A stretch of 28,259 bases of DNA from DAOUBA01 sp034432855. Its GTDB lineage: Bacteria > Chloroflexota > Anaerolineae > B4-G1. Shown one piece after another: positions 1 through 6,728 of the stretch; the first letter of the stretch is position 1, and each line of letters opens with the position of its first letter. The DNA lies in contig DAOUBA010000010.1 of assembly GCA_034432855.1 (NCBI GenBank), positions 1 to 28,259 of the forward strand. Reading direction: 5' to 3'. A program made the translations under genes and the position numbers. The notes under the pieces are model-generated. The model was not told where the DNA came from, made no database searches, and saw nothing but the letters and a program-made list of their open reading frames with translations.

Positions 1-1
1 C

Positions 2-1039
2 AGCATTGACCTGGTGACGGCGCGCACCGAGTTCTATACCTACCCCACGGCGCTGCCGCAGGTGGAACACAGTTCGATCAAGCAGGACCTCCACCGGCGC
101 GATTTCACCATCAACACGCTCGCCATCCGCCTCGATCCCGACCACTGGGGAGAGTTGTTGGACTTTTACGGCGGCGAGGCGGACTTGCAGAACGGCATTA
201 TCCGCGTGTTGCACAGCCTCAGTTTCGTAGACGATCCCACGCGCATCCTGCGCGCCGCTCGTCTGGAAAGCCGCCTGGGCTTCCGGCTCGATCCCCACAG
301 CGAGGCGCTGATCGCCGACGCGCTCCCACTCCTCAAGCGGGTCAGCGGCGACCGTATCCGTCACGAACTGGAGCAGATCTTTAACGAGGGCGAACCGGAG
401 CGGGCGCTCGCGCGCCTGCAAGAACTGGGCGTGCTGGCCCACATCCATCCCGGCCTGCGCTGCGACAGGTGGCTGAGGGTCAGGTACCATGCCCTCCGCG
501 AAGACCTGAAGCCCGAAGTGTGGGGACTGAGGCCACAGGACACGTTCTTCCTTCACCTGGCACTGCTGGCGTACCGGCTCGACGCCGGAGAGGTGGAGAC
601 ATTGAGCACCCACCTGAAAGTAGCGCGCGGCGACAGAGTGGACCTGCGGCTACTAGCCGCGCTCAGAGACGCCCTACCCAACCTGGCGCGCGCCCGCCGG
701 CCTAGCGCCATTTACCGTTTGCTCGAGCCGTACCCGGCACGCGTCCTGGCCGTGGCCTGGCTCGCCGGCGACAGCCGGCGGCTGCGCGAGCGCCTGCTGC
801 GCTACCAGACAGAGTGGCGGCTGGTCAAACCGGAACTCACCGGCGATGATCTGAAGGCACTGGGGCTGAAACCCGGCCCGCTCTTCGGCCGGCTGCTTGG
901 CGCACTGCACGAGGCGCGGCTGGACGGCAAGGTGCGCACGCGGGGGGAGGAGGAAGCACTGCTCAAGAAACTGTTGGCTGTCGAGCAGGGGGGCAGAGGA
1001 ACAGATGGGCGGAGGAGCGGAGGAGCGGAGGAGAGATGA
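2..1039 (+). CDS. CCA-adding enzyme / poly(A) polymerase family protein, 5' partial
   Basis: The reading frame is open from the left edge, so the N-terminus with the catalytic nucleotidyltransferase carboxylates is missing. The visible part has the class II tRNA nucleotidyltransferase hallmarks: RRDFTIN near nt 95-115, and DDPTRILRAAR followed by LESRLGF near nt 230-275, which in this family lead into the nucleotide-binding and RNA-binding helices. The family adds or repairs the 3' CCA end of tRNA in the cytoplasm. The fragment cannot tell a full CCA-adding enzyme from an A-adding enzyme or a poly(A) polymerase. The last ~16 residues (GGRGTDGRRSGGAEER) are low complexity, encoded by a purine-rich repeat that also supplies the ribosome-binding site of the next gene. 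The stop TGA overlaps the next ATG (ATGA), so translation is probably coupled. Confidence 0.85.
   Translation, partial: SIDLVTARTEFYTYPTALPQVEHSSIKQDLHRRDFTINTLAIRLDPDHWGELLDFYGGEADLQNGIIRVLHSLSFVDDPTRILRAARLESRLGFRLDPHSEALIADALPLLKRVSGDRIRHELEQIFNEGEPERALARLQELGVLAHIHPGLRCDRWLRVRYHALREDLKPEVWGLRPQDTFFLHLALLAYRLDAGEVETLSTHLKVARGDRVDLRLLAALRDALPNLARARRPSAIYRLLEPYPARVLAVAWLAGDSRRLRERLLRYQTEWRLVKPELTGDDLKALGLKPGPLFGRLLGALHEARLDGKVRTRGEEEALLKKLLAVEQGGRGTDGRRSGGAEER
1005..1035 (+). repeat. purine-rich tandem word array at the CCA gene 3' end
   Basis: GGAGGAGC-type octamers repeat about three times just before the ATG at 1036. They encode the odd Gly/Arg/Glu tail of the upstream protein and provide several overlapping GGAGG ribosome-binding sites for the downstream gene. 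The array looks like the short tandem words found elsewhere in this window. Confidence 0.6.
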
Positions 1040-1356
1040 TTGAGGTCATTAAGGGAAAGCCGATTCGAGTGGGGGCGCGAGAACTGCTGCCGCTCGTGCG
1101 CGTAGAGACCCACGTGCGGCGGCAGGCATTCGTCGGCGGTACCGGACTGACCGGGCGGGGCTACTGTCGCGTGCGCATGCGCCCGGTCGCCCTCGTGGAG
1201 CGCAGCGAAGCGGGCGAACATCGCATCCCGCTCCAGGATAGGACTGCGCAAGTGGTCGGCGGGTTGCTTCTGGCAGCCTTCGTCATCCCACTGCTGCTGG
1301 CGCTCGCCGTGCGCCTGGCTAAGAGCCAGAACCTGCACAAGCAGGGAGGACACTGA
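1036..1356 (+). CDS. small GerW/YtfJ-like membrane protein
   Basis: 106 residues. Residues 1-58 (KGKPIRVGARELLPLVRV..., then CRVRMRPVALVE) follow the pattern of the GerW/YtfJ (Spore_YtfJ) fold: a 'G.P....g...lPv..v' strand pair and then a 'v.P.a.v.v' strand. Residues 73-94 form one transmembrane helix, followed by a short basic tail. It starts at ATGA overlapping the CCA gene stop and ends in TGATG overlapping the next start, so three genes are tightly coupled. Its partner downstream is a clearer family member with the same architecture, so this is probably a diverged duplicate. GerW proteins are known from spore formers, where the precise function is unsettled; no function is assigned here. 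The family call is weaker than for the next gene. Confidence 0.6.
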   Translation: MIEVIKGKPIRVGARELLPLVRVETHVRRQAFVGGTGLTGRGYCRVRMRPVALVERSEAGEHRIPLQDRTAQVVGGLLLAAFVIPLLLALAVRLAKSQNLHKQGGH

Positions 1357-1736
1357 TGGAAGGGGAAATCCAAAACATACTCGATGCGTTCGGCGACCTG
1401 CGCAAGCGGGCCAATGCCAACTCGTGCTTTGGCAAACCAGTAACCGTCGAAGGCCGCACCGTCGTTCCCGTGGCAGAGGTGGCCTACGAGTTCGAGATGG
1501 GCGTCGAATACGGTGCAGAAGCCGGCGAGGAGACCGCCGAAGATGCTGGCGGCAGCGGCGGTATGCGGGTTCGTCCCATCGCCATCGTCGAGGTGACGCC
1601 AGAGAACGTGCGGGTGGAGCCAATCGTGGACGAGCAAAAGGTAGCCTGGGCCGGAGGTCTCCTCATCGCCTGGGCCGTTTCCTGGTTGGCATGGGCGCTC
1701 GTCAAGATTCTCGGGCAACGCGACAAGCGCGACTAG
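1356..1736 (+). CDS. GerW/YtfJ family protein with C-terminal membrane anchor
   Basis: 126 residues. The Spore_YtfJ-like core covers about residues 10-92: helix IQNILDAFGDLRKRAN, then GKPVTVEGRTVVPVAEVAYEF, a glycine/acid-rich loop ending GGSGGM, then RVRPIAIVEVTPENVRVEPI. This is the usual family order. Residues 97-119 are a hydrophobic helix with several tryptophans, then a charged tail, so the core is likely held at the inner membrane face. The start ATG shares one base with the previous stop. No sporulation gene is nearby and Chloroflexota are generally not endospore formers, so a role outside sporulation is likely but unknown. Confidence 0.75.
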   Translation: MEGEIQNILDAFGDLRKRANANSCFGKPVTVEGRTVVPVAEVAYEFEMGVEYGAEAGEETAEDAGGSGGMRVRPIAIVEVTPENVRVEPIVDEQKVAWAGGLLIAWAVSWLAWALVKILGQRDKRD

Positions 1737-1828
1737 GCCACGACGCAACTGTCCACCCGCAGCGCTGCGCAGGCGTCGCCGGACTGTGGCCCGGTGGGCG
1801 CGGGCTATGATTACGTCACAAAGCCGTG

Positions 1829-1857
1829 TTGGATAACTGCCCCGCTTGTGGTATAAT
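1829..1857 (+). promoter_or_regulatory. lgt promoter, extended -10
   Basis: A perfect TATAAT (1852-1857) preceded by TGG gives an extended -10; TTGGAT (1829-1834) lies 17 bp upstream as a weak -35. Predicted start is near 1864, leaving a short leader that carries the AGGAGGA site before the ATG at 1887. Confidence 0.75.
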
Positions 1858-1886
1858 CGGCCACAAGTCTGCAGCAGGAGGAATCT

Positions 1887-2786
1887 ATGAAACCACCGTT
1901 TGGCCCTATCCTCATTCCCATCGCGCCAGGCTACGGCATCCACTGGTACGGTGTACTGATCGTCGTCGGCATTATTCTCGCCGCTGCCTACGCCTCCCGG
2001 CGAGCGCGAGAGGATGGAGAGAACCCCGACCACGTCTGGAACGCCCTCGTCGTCGCCATCATCCTGGGTATCATCGGCGCCCGCCTCTACCACGTCTTCT
2101 CCGAACCCACCGGCGGGATGGTCGGCTGGAGTTACTACCGCCAGCACCCGATCGAGATCCTCTACATCTGGCAGGGCGGCCTGGGGATGTATGGGGTCAT
2201 CATCGGGGGCATCCTGGGCGTGCTGCTCTACACCTGGCGCGCCAAACTGAACCCGTGGCAGTGGCTCGACTATGGCGCGCCGGGGCTGGCACTGGCCCAG
2301 GCGATTGGCCGTTGGGGCAACTTTATCAACCAGGAACTGTACGGCCCGCCGACCACACTGCCCTGGGGCCTGATCATTGATCCCGAACACCGCATCGCCC
2401 CCTACGACAACCTCACACTCTATCCGCCCGATACCCTCTTCCACCCGACTTTCCTGTACGAGTCGCTGTATTGCCTGCTTCTGTTCGTTGCCCTGGTCGT
2501 CATCACGAGAAAACTGAAGGGCCGGCTGTTGCCGGGTGACATTATGCTGGGTTACCTGATCGGCTATCCATTTGGGCGCTTCTTCATCGAGTATCTGCGT
2601 CCAGACGCCTGGATACTGGGGCCGCTGGCCGCAGCGCAGTGGTTCGCCATCGGCTGTGTGATCGCTGCGACGGCGCTACTCGTCGTGCGGCACGTCCGGG
2701 CAAAGAGAGCGCCCGCGCCAGCCGCGGAGAGCGGTCAGGCTGCCAAGATGGGTGAAACCACACCCCAGCGCGAACCTGAGGGTTGA
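1887..2786 (+). CDS. lgt: prolipoprotein diacylglyceryl transferase
   Basis: Integral inner-membrane enzyme that moves diacylglyceryl from phosphatidylglycerol to the lipobox cysteine of prolipoproteins, the first step of lipoprotein maturation. 299 residues, within the family range, with about seven hydrophobic segments. Family marks: YGVLIVVG near residue 21, WQGGLGMYGVIIGG near 95-108, the Lgt signature IGRWGNFINQELYG at 140-153, and GRFFIEYLRPD near 230-240 holding the conserved Arg/Glu. The C-terminal ~30 residues are a charged Ala/Pro-rich tail. A strong site, AGGAGGA, lies 7 nt before the ATG. It has its own promoter just upstream. Likely substrates in this window are the two peptide-binding lipoproteins at 7.1-9.0 and 15.7-17.6 kb. 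Confidence 0.97.
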   Translation: MKPPFGPILIPIAPGYGIHWYGVLIVVGIILAAAYASRRAREDGENPDHVWNALVVAIILGIIGARLYHVFSEPTGGMVGWSYYRQHPIEILYIWQGGLGMYGVIIGGILGVLLYTWRAKLNPWQWLDYGAPGLALAQAIGRWGNFINQELYGPPTTLPWGLIIDPEHRIAPYDNLTLYPPDTLFHPTFLYESLYCLLLFVALVVITRKLKGRLLPGDIMLGYLIGYPFGRFFIEYLRPDAWILGPLAAAQWFAIGCVIAATALLVVRHVRAKRAPAPAAESGQAAKMGETTPQREPEG

Positions 2787-2808
2787 TGTGAGATGGCAGG
2801 ACGACGGC

Positions 2809-2846
2809 TGTGCAGCTGCTGCAATCAGCAAGTCACGTAGTGCACA
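2809..2846 (+). promoter_or_regulatory. nested hairpin between lgt and the zinc-ribbon gene
   Basis: TGTGCA (2809-2814) can pair with TGCACA (2841-2846), enclosing a second hairpin TGCTG-CAAT-CAGCA (2817-2830). It lies directly before an intrinsic terminator, so together they could form an attenuator-like unit. No known riboswitch class is recognised and no convincing promoter sits in front of it. Confidence 0.35.
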
Positions 2847-2880
2847 GAGAGCCTGATGCCGCTGGCATCGGGCTCTTTTC
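2846..2880 (+). terminator. intrinsic terminator after lgt
   Basis: GAGCCTGATGCC (2849-2860), loop GCT, GGCATCGGGCTC (2864-2875), with one G-T wobble, followed by TTTT. It ends only 25 nt before the next start codon, so it either ends the lgt transcript or attenuates the zinc-ribbon gene. Confidence 0.85.
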
Positions 2881-2904
2881 GTTCAAGCGTCAGGAGGACA
2901 ACTC

Positions 2905-3603
2905 ATGAGCGAAAGTTCAAATCTTTACCGCCTGCAGTGCCTGGACAGCGAAGCCGATGCCAAACAACAGCGCCTGAGAGAAATAGAGGCCGCATTGAGG
3001 GAAAGTGAGGCATTGCGGCAGGCGCGCCGCGCAGCGGAAGACGCGCACGCGCAGGCCCAGCGATGCGCGCTCCGTCAGCGCGACCTCGAATTGCAGGCCC
3101 AGGGGCTGGCGGACAAAATCGTGCGCTCCGAACAGCGGCTCTACGAAGGCACGATCAAGAACCCCAAGGAACTGGACGACCTGCAGAAGGACATTGCCTC
3201 CCTGCAGCGGCGGCAGCAACAATTGGAGGACGAACTGCTCGAAGTGATGCTCGAACGAGAAGAGGCAGAGAACGCGCATACTCAGGCCCAGGCGCGCCTT
3301 GAGGAGATCCAGGCCTGGTGGTCGGCCCAGCAGGCCGACCTGTTGAATGAGCGCGAGGCATTGCAGGGAAGGCTTGGCGAGATCGAGCGGGCACGCGCAA
3401 CGCTATTACCCCAGATCGAGCCCGGCGCCCTGTCCACCTATCAGCACCTGCGGCGCAGGAAAGGCGGGGTAGCAGTCGCCCAGATATTGGACGGCGCGTG
3501 CAGCGCGTGTGGCGTCGCCTTATCGCCGGGACTGGAATGGCAGTTGCGGCAGGGGAAGCAGGCTTGTTGCAGCAATTGTGAACGCATCCTCGTGCGCACG
3601 TGA
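2905..3603 (+). CDS. coiled-coil zinc-ribbon protein (COG1579-like)
   Basis: 232 residues. Residues ~5-175 are an uninterrupted charged heptad-rich segment that breaks near the middle (YEGTIKNPKELDDLQKDI), the shape of an antiparallel coiled-coil hairpin. Residues 199-225 form a C4 zinc ribbon: C199-x2-C202 ... C222-x2-C225, with an extra Cys at 221. Coiled-coil hairpin plus C-terminal zinc ribbon is the COG1579 arrangement (Helicobacter HP0958 and the chlamydial CT398 hairpin). Functions reported for relatives (RNA binding, flagellar or sigma-54 regulation) should not be transferred without evidence. AGGAGG lies 8 nt before the ATG. It is soluble, with no signal peptide. Confidence 0.88.
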   Translation: MSESSNLYRLQCLDSEADAKQQRLREIEAALRESEALRQARRAAEDAHAQAQRCALRQRDLELQAQGLADKIVRSEQRLYEGTIKNPKELDDLQKDIASLQRRQQQLEDELLEVMLEREEAENAHTQAQARLEEIQAWWSAQQADLLNEREALQGRLGEIERARATLLPQIEPGALSTYQHLRRRKGGVAVAQILDGACSACGVALSPGLEWQLRQGKQACCSNCERILVRT

Positions 3604-3610
3604 CAGCGAT

Positions 3611-3648
3611 ATAAAAGCCACGACCTCCCCGGGCGGGGAGGCCGTGGC
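3611..3648 (-). terminator. intrinsic terminator of the small RNA
   Basis: 14-bp stem with one mismatch (GCCACGGCCTCCCC / GGGGAGGTCGTGGC on the minus strand) around a 4-nt loop, followed by TTTTAT at 3616-3611. The T-tract is only on the minus-strand side, so it terminates leftward transcription. On the plus strand the hairpin follows the zinc-ribbon stop by 13 nt and could protect that mRNA end. Confidence 0.85.
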
Positions 3649-3717
3649 CAGCGAAAGGAGGGTAACCACAAACAGCCTTGATGTTGGTTCGGGGTGGTAG
3701 GGTCCCTACCCAACATC
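3611..3717 (-). ncRNA. candidate small RNA of about 107 nt with anti-Shine-Dalgarno segment
   Basis: Read on the minus strand, the start predicted by the promoter at 3724-3752 falls at about 3717, exactly the first base of a hairpin: GATGTTGG (3717-3710) pairs with CCAACATC (3687-3680), with a possible alternative inner stem GGTAGGG/CCCTACC. A mostly unpaired linker follows, containing ACCCTCCTTTCG (3663-3652), complementary to an extended ribosome-binding site. The RNA ends in a terminator hairpin (3648-3617) and TTTTAT. No ORF closes inside it. It does not match SRP RNA, tmRNA, 6S RNA or RNase P as I know them. Promoter, hairpin, C/U-rich linker and terminator is the layout of trans-acting small RNAs. 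Existence of the transcript is well supported; the function is inferred. Confidence 0.65.
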
Positions 3718-3723
3718 GCCCTT

Positions 3724-3752
3724 ATTTTAACAGAGAATTCCATTTTCGTCAA
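3724..3752 (-). promoter_or_regulatory. sigma-70-type promoter of the small RNA
   Basis: On the minus strand, TTGACG (3752-3747), 17-bp spacer, TAAAAT (3729-3724). This is among the best promoter matches in the window. It points away from the NACHT gene promoter, whose -35 begins 45 bp to the right. Confidence 0.82.
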
Positions 3753-3797
3753 TAGTACCTGCGTACCAGTCACACATTTGGCACATGCGTGTTACGT

Positions 3798-3826
3798 TTG
3801 ACATCCGGATAGAATCTGAATATCAT
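3798..3826 (+). promoter_or_regulatory. promoter of the NACHT-HEAT gene
   Basis: TTGACA (3798-3803), 17-bp spacer, TATCAT (3821-3826). The predicted start near 3833 gives a leader of about 124 nt before the ATG at 3957. Confidence 0.8.
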
Positions 3827-3834
3827 GACGTGAC

Positions 3835-3900
3835 AAGGCCGCAAATGGCAAACGGCCAAACGCCACCCCGCGTTGCGCCACGACTTGCGTGACTGGCGTA
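3835..3900 (+). promoter_or_regulatory. structured leader of the NACHT-HEAT gene
   Basis: Within the predicted 5' leader, GGCCG can pair with CGGCC (about 3837-3857), and ACGCCA (3860-3865) pairs with TGGCGT (3894-3899) around an inner CACG-acttg-CGTG hairpin (3879-3891). There is no T-run and no recognised riboswitch class. Confidence 0.35.
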
Positions 3901-3956
3901 ATGCCACGAGGCCATACCTTGAAGACTCCAGACGACACAACCATCAGGAGTGCACT

Positions 3957-6404
3957 ATGAGGCTTTTCGCCCTCTCCTTCGCGCAAGGGCTGCCTGACGT
4001 TTCCCCACCCTGGCGATTCGATCCTCTATCGGCGCTGATCGGCGCAGCAGTGACCCTCTTGCTGGTCGGGTTGCTCTACGCCTTCCGTGACGCACTGAGC
4101 CGCGCCTGGGAAGCCATTTTGGCGTCGTTGAGACGGCTGTGGCGCTACCTGCTCGCTGGCGCCGAGGAATCCTATCGCGAGCAAGTCGTCGCATGGGCAC
4201 GCTCCCTCATCATCCCGGCGCACGCGGCTTCACCGGACGCCATCTTCATCGAGCCCGAGTTGCATGCCCCTCCACCTGTGCCCCGCTCCATCTCCGAGGT
4301 CGAAGCACGCGCCGAGCCATTCCTCTTGCCGCTGCATCGGATACTGGGAGGCCATTCCCGGTTGATCGTCCTGGGCGCCCCTGGGACGGGCCGGACGATC
4401 CTGCTGGCATATCTGGCCCTCGCGTGTGCACGCATGGAGGAGAGCGAGTCTACGCCCCATGCCATACAGGGGCGGCTGCCGCTTTACGTTGCGCTCCCAA
4501 TGCTTGCGTGGGATGCGCCGGAAGTCGAAAAGAAGAAAGACGATGGCATGGCGAAACTGATCGGTGCGGCAGTCACCGCCGTCGGCGGGGGCAGCGGATT
4601 GGCGGCTCCACTGCGCAAGTGCCTGGAAAGCGGGAAGGTCATCGTGCTCGCCGATGGCTGGGATGAACTCTCGCCGCCCCAGCGCCAGCAGGCAATCGTC
4701 TGGCTGACCGAACTGATCGGCGCATTTCCGGACAACCTGTGGCTGGTTGCAGCGGGGATGCGCGATTACGCGCTCCTGACCGAGGCCGGCTTCGTTCCCC
4801 TTACCCTGGCCGACTGGCACACCAGGCAGGCAGAGATGCTCGCACAGCATTGGCTGGAAGTTTACACTCCGGAAGGCGAATCCCCGCCCGTTCCGCCCCG
4901 TGAGTTGCTGGCCAGCCTGCAACGGGCTGTGCGCCTGGGGTATTCCCCGCTGGAACTGTCGCTGTTGGCCTTCGTGCACCTCACGGACCGCCGGCCACCA
5001 ACCAAAGGGCGGACGGCACTCTTCGACCGGGCATTGGAGTTGCTGCTGCAGAGCCAGGGGCGCACGCAGGAAGAGCCCCCCACCCTGTTGGTGGCCTGCC
5101 GGGCGGCGCTTGGCCATGTGGCCCTGACCATGCGACTGGAGAACCGCGCAGCGGCCGGCCGCGAGGAGATCGAAGCGGCCATCGAGGCCGCGCTTCCGCC
5201 GCCGGAAGAACGCCCCGCGCGGGCAGTCGCCCGCGTCTTTCGTATGCTGGCCGGCGAGGGGGGCCTGCTGAGACGGGCCGGCGCCGATCAATACGTATTC
5301 ATCCACCCACTCTGGCAGGCATACCTGGCGGCGCGCCAATTGGTGGCCCTCTCTCCTGCCTCTCTCATCGAGCGATTGGAAGATCCCCGTTGGACCGACG
5401 TGCTCCGCTTCTACGCCGAACTTGGTGATATGAGACCGCTCGTAGCAGCGTGGTTGCGCACCCCGGATGACATGTTCTACACACGCCTGTGCGCGCTTGG
5501 CGCCTGGGTCGGTGCAGCGCCAGAGGGCGCCGCCTGGCGTGACGGCGCGATGGCAGTATTGGCCCGCACTCTTGTTCAACCTGGTCGCTTCCCGACCAGA
5601 CGAGCCTTAGCCGAAGCGCTGGCGACGAGCGGGGTATCCGGGGTCACCTACTTCTTAAAACAGGCGCTCCAGCACCCCAACGCCGACGTACGCATCGCGG
5701 CCATCACGGGACTCGCGCGAGTCGCGGACGAAGCAGACATACCTATGTTCGAGGCTGCGCTGCGCGACACAGTGCCCGCCGTGCGTGAAGCGGCGGTACG
5801 CGCGCTGGCCTCTCTTGCTAACGATGCGGCCATCCGGCTGCTCGAGCAGGCGCTATTGGAAGGAGACGATGCCCTCAGGTTGACCGCTGCCGAGATGCTG
5901 GCGAAAGGTGGGGACGAGGGCGTGGCTTTCCTGCACGAGATGATCGCATCAGAGGACGTGGTGGTCCGGCGGGCGGCGGTGATTGGGTTAGGGCTGGTTG
6001 GCGCGCGGGATACGTTGGAGAGGGTGGCGCGCGCGGATGAGCAATGGATCGTGCGCTCCGCAGCAGAGGCGGCGATAGACGAACTGGAGAAGCGCAAGGA
6101 AATCTCCGGCATTGCGGCGCCCCCGCAGGTCGAGCAATTGTCCTGGCTCATCACCTGGGCGGCAAGCCGGGGCGAGGGGGTCGGATTGGGTGAGGCGGCG
6201 CGACTGATGCTCCGGCGTGCGTTGAGCGAGGGCGACGCGCCTGTGCGTCTGGCCGCAGCTCAGACGCTGGCCCAGGTGGGCCGTCCCGACGACGTGAATT
6301 CGCTGCGGGCTGCGCTGGCCGACCCGGACCGGGACATCGCAAACGCGGCATTCGTGGCACTGGCCGAAATCAGCCGGCGGTACGATCTCCGGATCACGCC
6401 GTAG
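3957..6404 (+). CDS. membrane-anchored NACHT NTPase with C-terminal HEAT repeats
   Basis: 815 residues from the ATG with AGGAG 6 nt upstream; an in-frame ATG at 3873 lacks a ribosome site. Domains: hydrophobic helix at ~23-43 (membrane anchor, cationic segment after it); P-loop GAPGTGRT at 140-147; Walker B-like VIVLADGWDEL at 228-238, with the double acidic NACHT form; sensor-like AAGMRDY at 265-271; NACHT winged-helix mark FIHPLWQAYLAAR at 448-460; HEAT/PBS-lyase-type helical repeats from ~545 to 815. NACHT proteins are STAND signal-transduction ATPases, and several bacterial ones act in phage defence; here the HEAT array would be the ligand sensor. Odd: the invariant Walker A lysine is Arg146. 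No separate effector domain is seen, so the membrane segment may be the output. Defence function is inference. Confidence 0.85.
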   Translation: MRLFALSFAQGLPDVSPPWRFDPLSALIGAAVTLLLVGLLYAFRDALSRAWEAILASLRRLWRYLLAGAEESYREQVVAWARSLIIPAHAASPDAIFIEPELHAPPPVPRSISEVEARAEPFLLPLHRILGGHSRLIVLGAPGTGRTILLAYLALACARMEESESTPHAIQGRLPLYVALPMLAWDAPEVEKKKDDGMAKLIGAAVTAVGGGSGLAAPLRKCLESGKVIVLADGWDELSPPQRQQAIVWLTELIGAFPDNLWLVAAGMRDYALLTEAGFVPLTLADWHTRQAEMLAQHWLEVYTPEGESPPVPPRELLASLQRAVRLGYSPLELSLLAFVHLTDRRPPTKGRTALFDRALELLLQSQGRTQEEPPTLLVACRAALGHVALTMRLENRAAAGREEIEAAIEAALPPPEERPARAVARVFRMLAGEGGLLRRAGADQYVFIHPLWQAYLAARQLVALSPASLIERLEDPRWTDVLRFYAELGDMRPLVAAWLRTPDDMFYTRLCALGAWVGAAPEGAAWRDGAMAVLARTLVQPGRFPTRRALAEALATSGVSGVTYFLKQALQHPNADVRIAAITGLARVADEADIPMFEAALRDTVPAVREAAVRALASLANDAAIRLLEQALLEGDDALRLTAAEMLAKGGDEGVAFLHEMIASEDVVVRRAAVIGLGLVGARDTLERVARADEQWIVRSAAEAAIDELEKRKEISGIAAPPQVEQLSWLITWAASRGEGVGLGEAARLMLRRALSEGDAPVRLAAAQTLAQVGRPDDVNSLRAALADPDRDIANAAFVALAEISRRYDLRITP

Positions 6405-6421
6405 CAAATCTACTCGCCGGT

Positions 6422-6715
6422 TCACGAGAACTCGGCCAATGCACGTATGGCATCGGCAGAGACCCCCGCCACACGCACGCGCTTCTGGCGCGAGGTATAG
6501 CCGCCGAGAATCTCGACCGCTGCAGGCGAGACGCCCAGCCGCTTCGCCAGGAACACCCGTAGGGACTGGTTGGCCTTCCCTTCTACCGGCGGAGCTGCCA
6601 GCCGCACCTTGAGCGCATCCCCGTGCACCCCCACGATCTCATCACGCCGGCCGTGCGGGATCACGCGCACCTGGAAGGTACAGCCCTCTTTTCCCTCCGT
6701 CACAAGCAGCGCCAT
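6422..6715 (-). CDS. yggU: DUF167 / YggU family protein
   Basis: 97 residues, the usual length. Family pattern: FQVRVIPHGRRDEIVGVHGDALKVRLAAPPVEGKANQSLRVFLA (conserved V.P.a..d.i and A.P.eGkAN), then LGV....VEILGGYTSR.KRVRV. Biochemical role is not established. It follows yggT by 13 nt on the same strand, a common arrangement in many bacteria (yggT-yggU). An AGGGAAGG purine run directly precedes the ATG. It converges with the NACHT gene across 17 bp with no clear terminator. Confidence 0.92.
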   Translation of the reverse strand: MALLVTEGKEGCTFQVRVIPHGRRDEIVGVHGDALKVRLAAPPVEGKANQSLRVFLAKRLGVSPAAVEILGGYTSRQKRVRVAGVSADAIRALAEFS

Positions 6716-6728
6716 CCTTCCCTCGGCA

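Noticed and set aside
1161..2444. 427-codon minus-strand ORF opposite the GerW-like genes and lgt
   Set aside because: It spans two recognisable plus-strand genes and the lgt promoter; no motif or ribosome site. A GC-rich shadow.
3681..3755. 24-codon plus-strand small ORF after an AAGGAGG sequence
   Set aside because: The purine run is 18 nt from the ATG, too far, and is better explained as the complement of the small RNA's anti-Shine-Dalgarno linker; no plus-strand promoter is seen before it.
3441..3773. 110-codon minus-strand ORF across the small-RNA locus
   Set aside because: It runs through a promoter, a transcription start and a terminator hairpin and into the opposite strand of the zinc-ribbon gene; no ribosome site and no family resemblance.
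3873..3956. 28-residue N-terminal extension of the NACHT protein
   Set aside because: The upstream ATG lacks a ribosome site and lies in the structured leader; the ATG at 3957 has AGGAG at the right distance and begins just before the membrane helix.
4230..5579. 449-codon minus-strand ORF opposite the NACHT gene
   Set aside because: The plus strand holds continuous NACHT motifs; the antisense frame has none.
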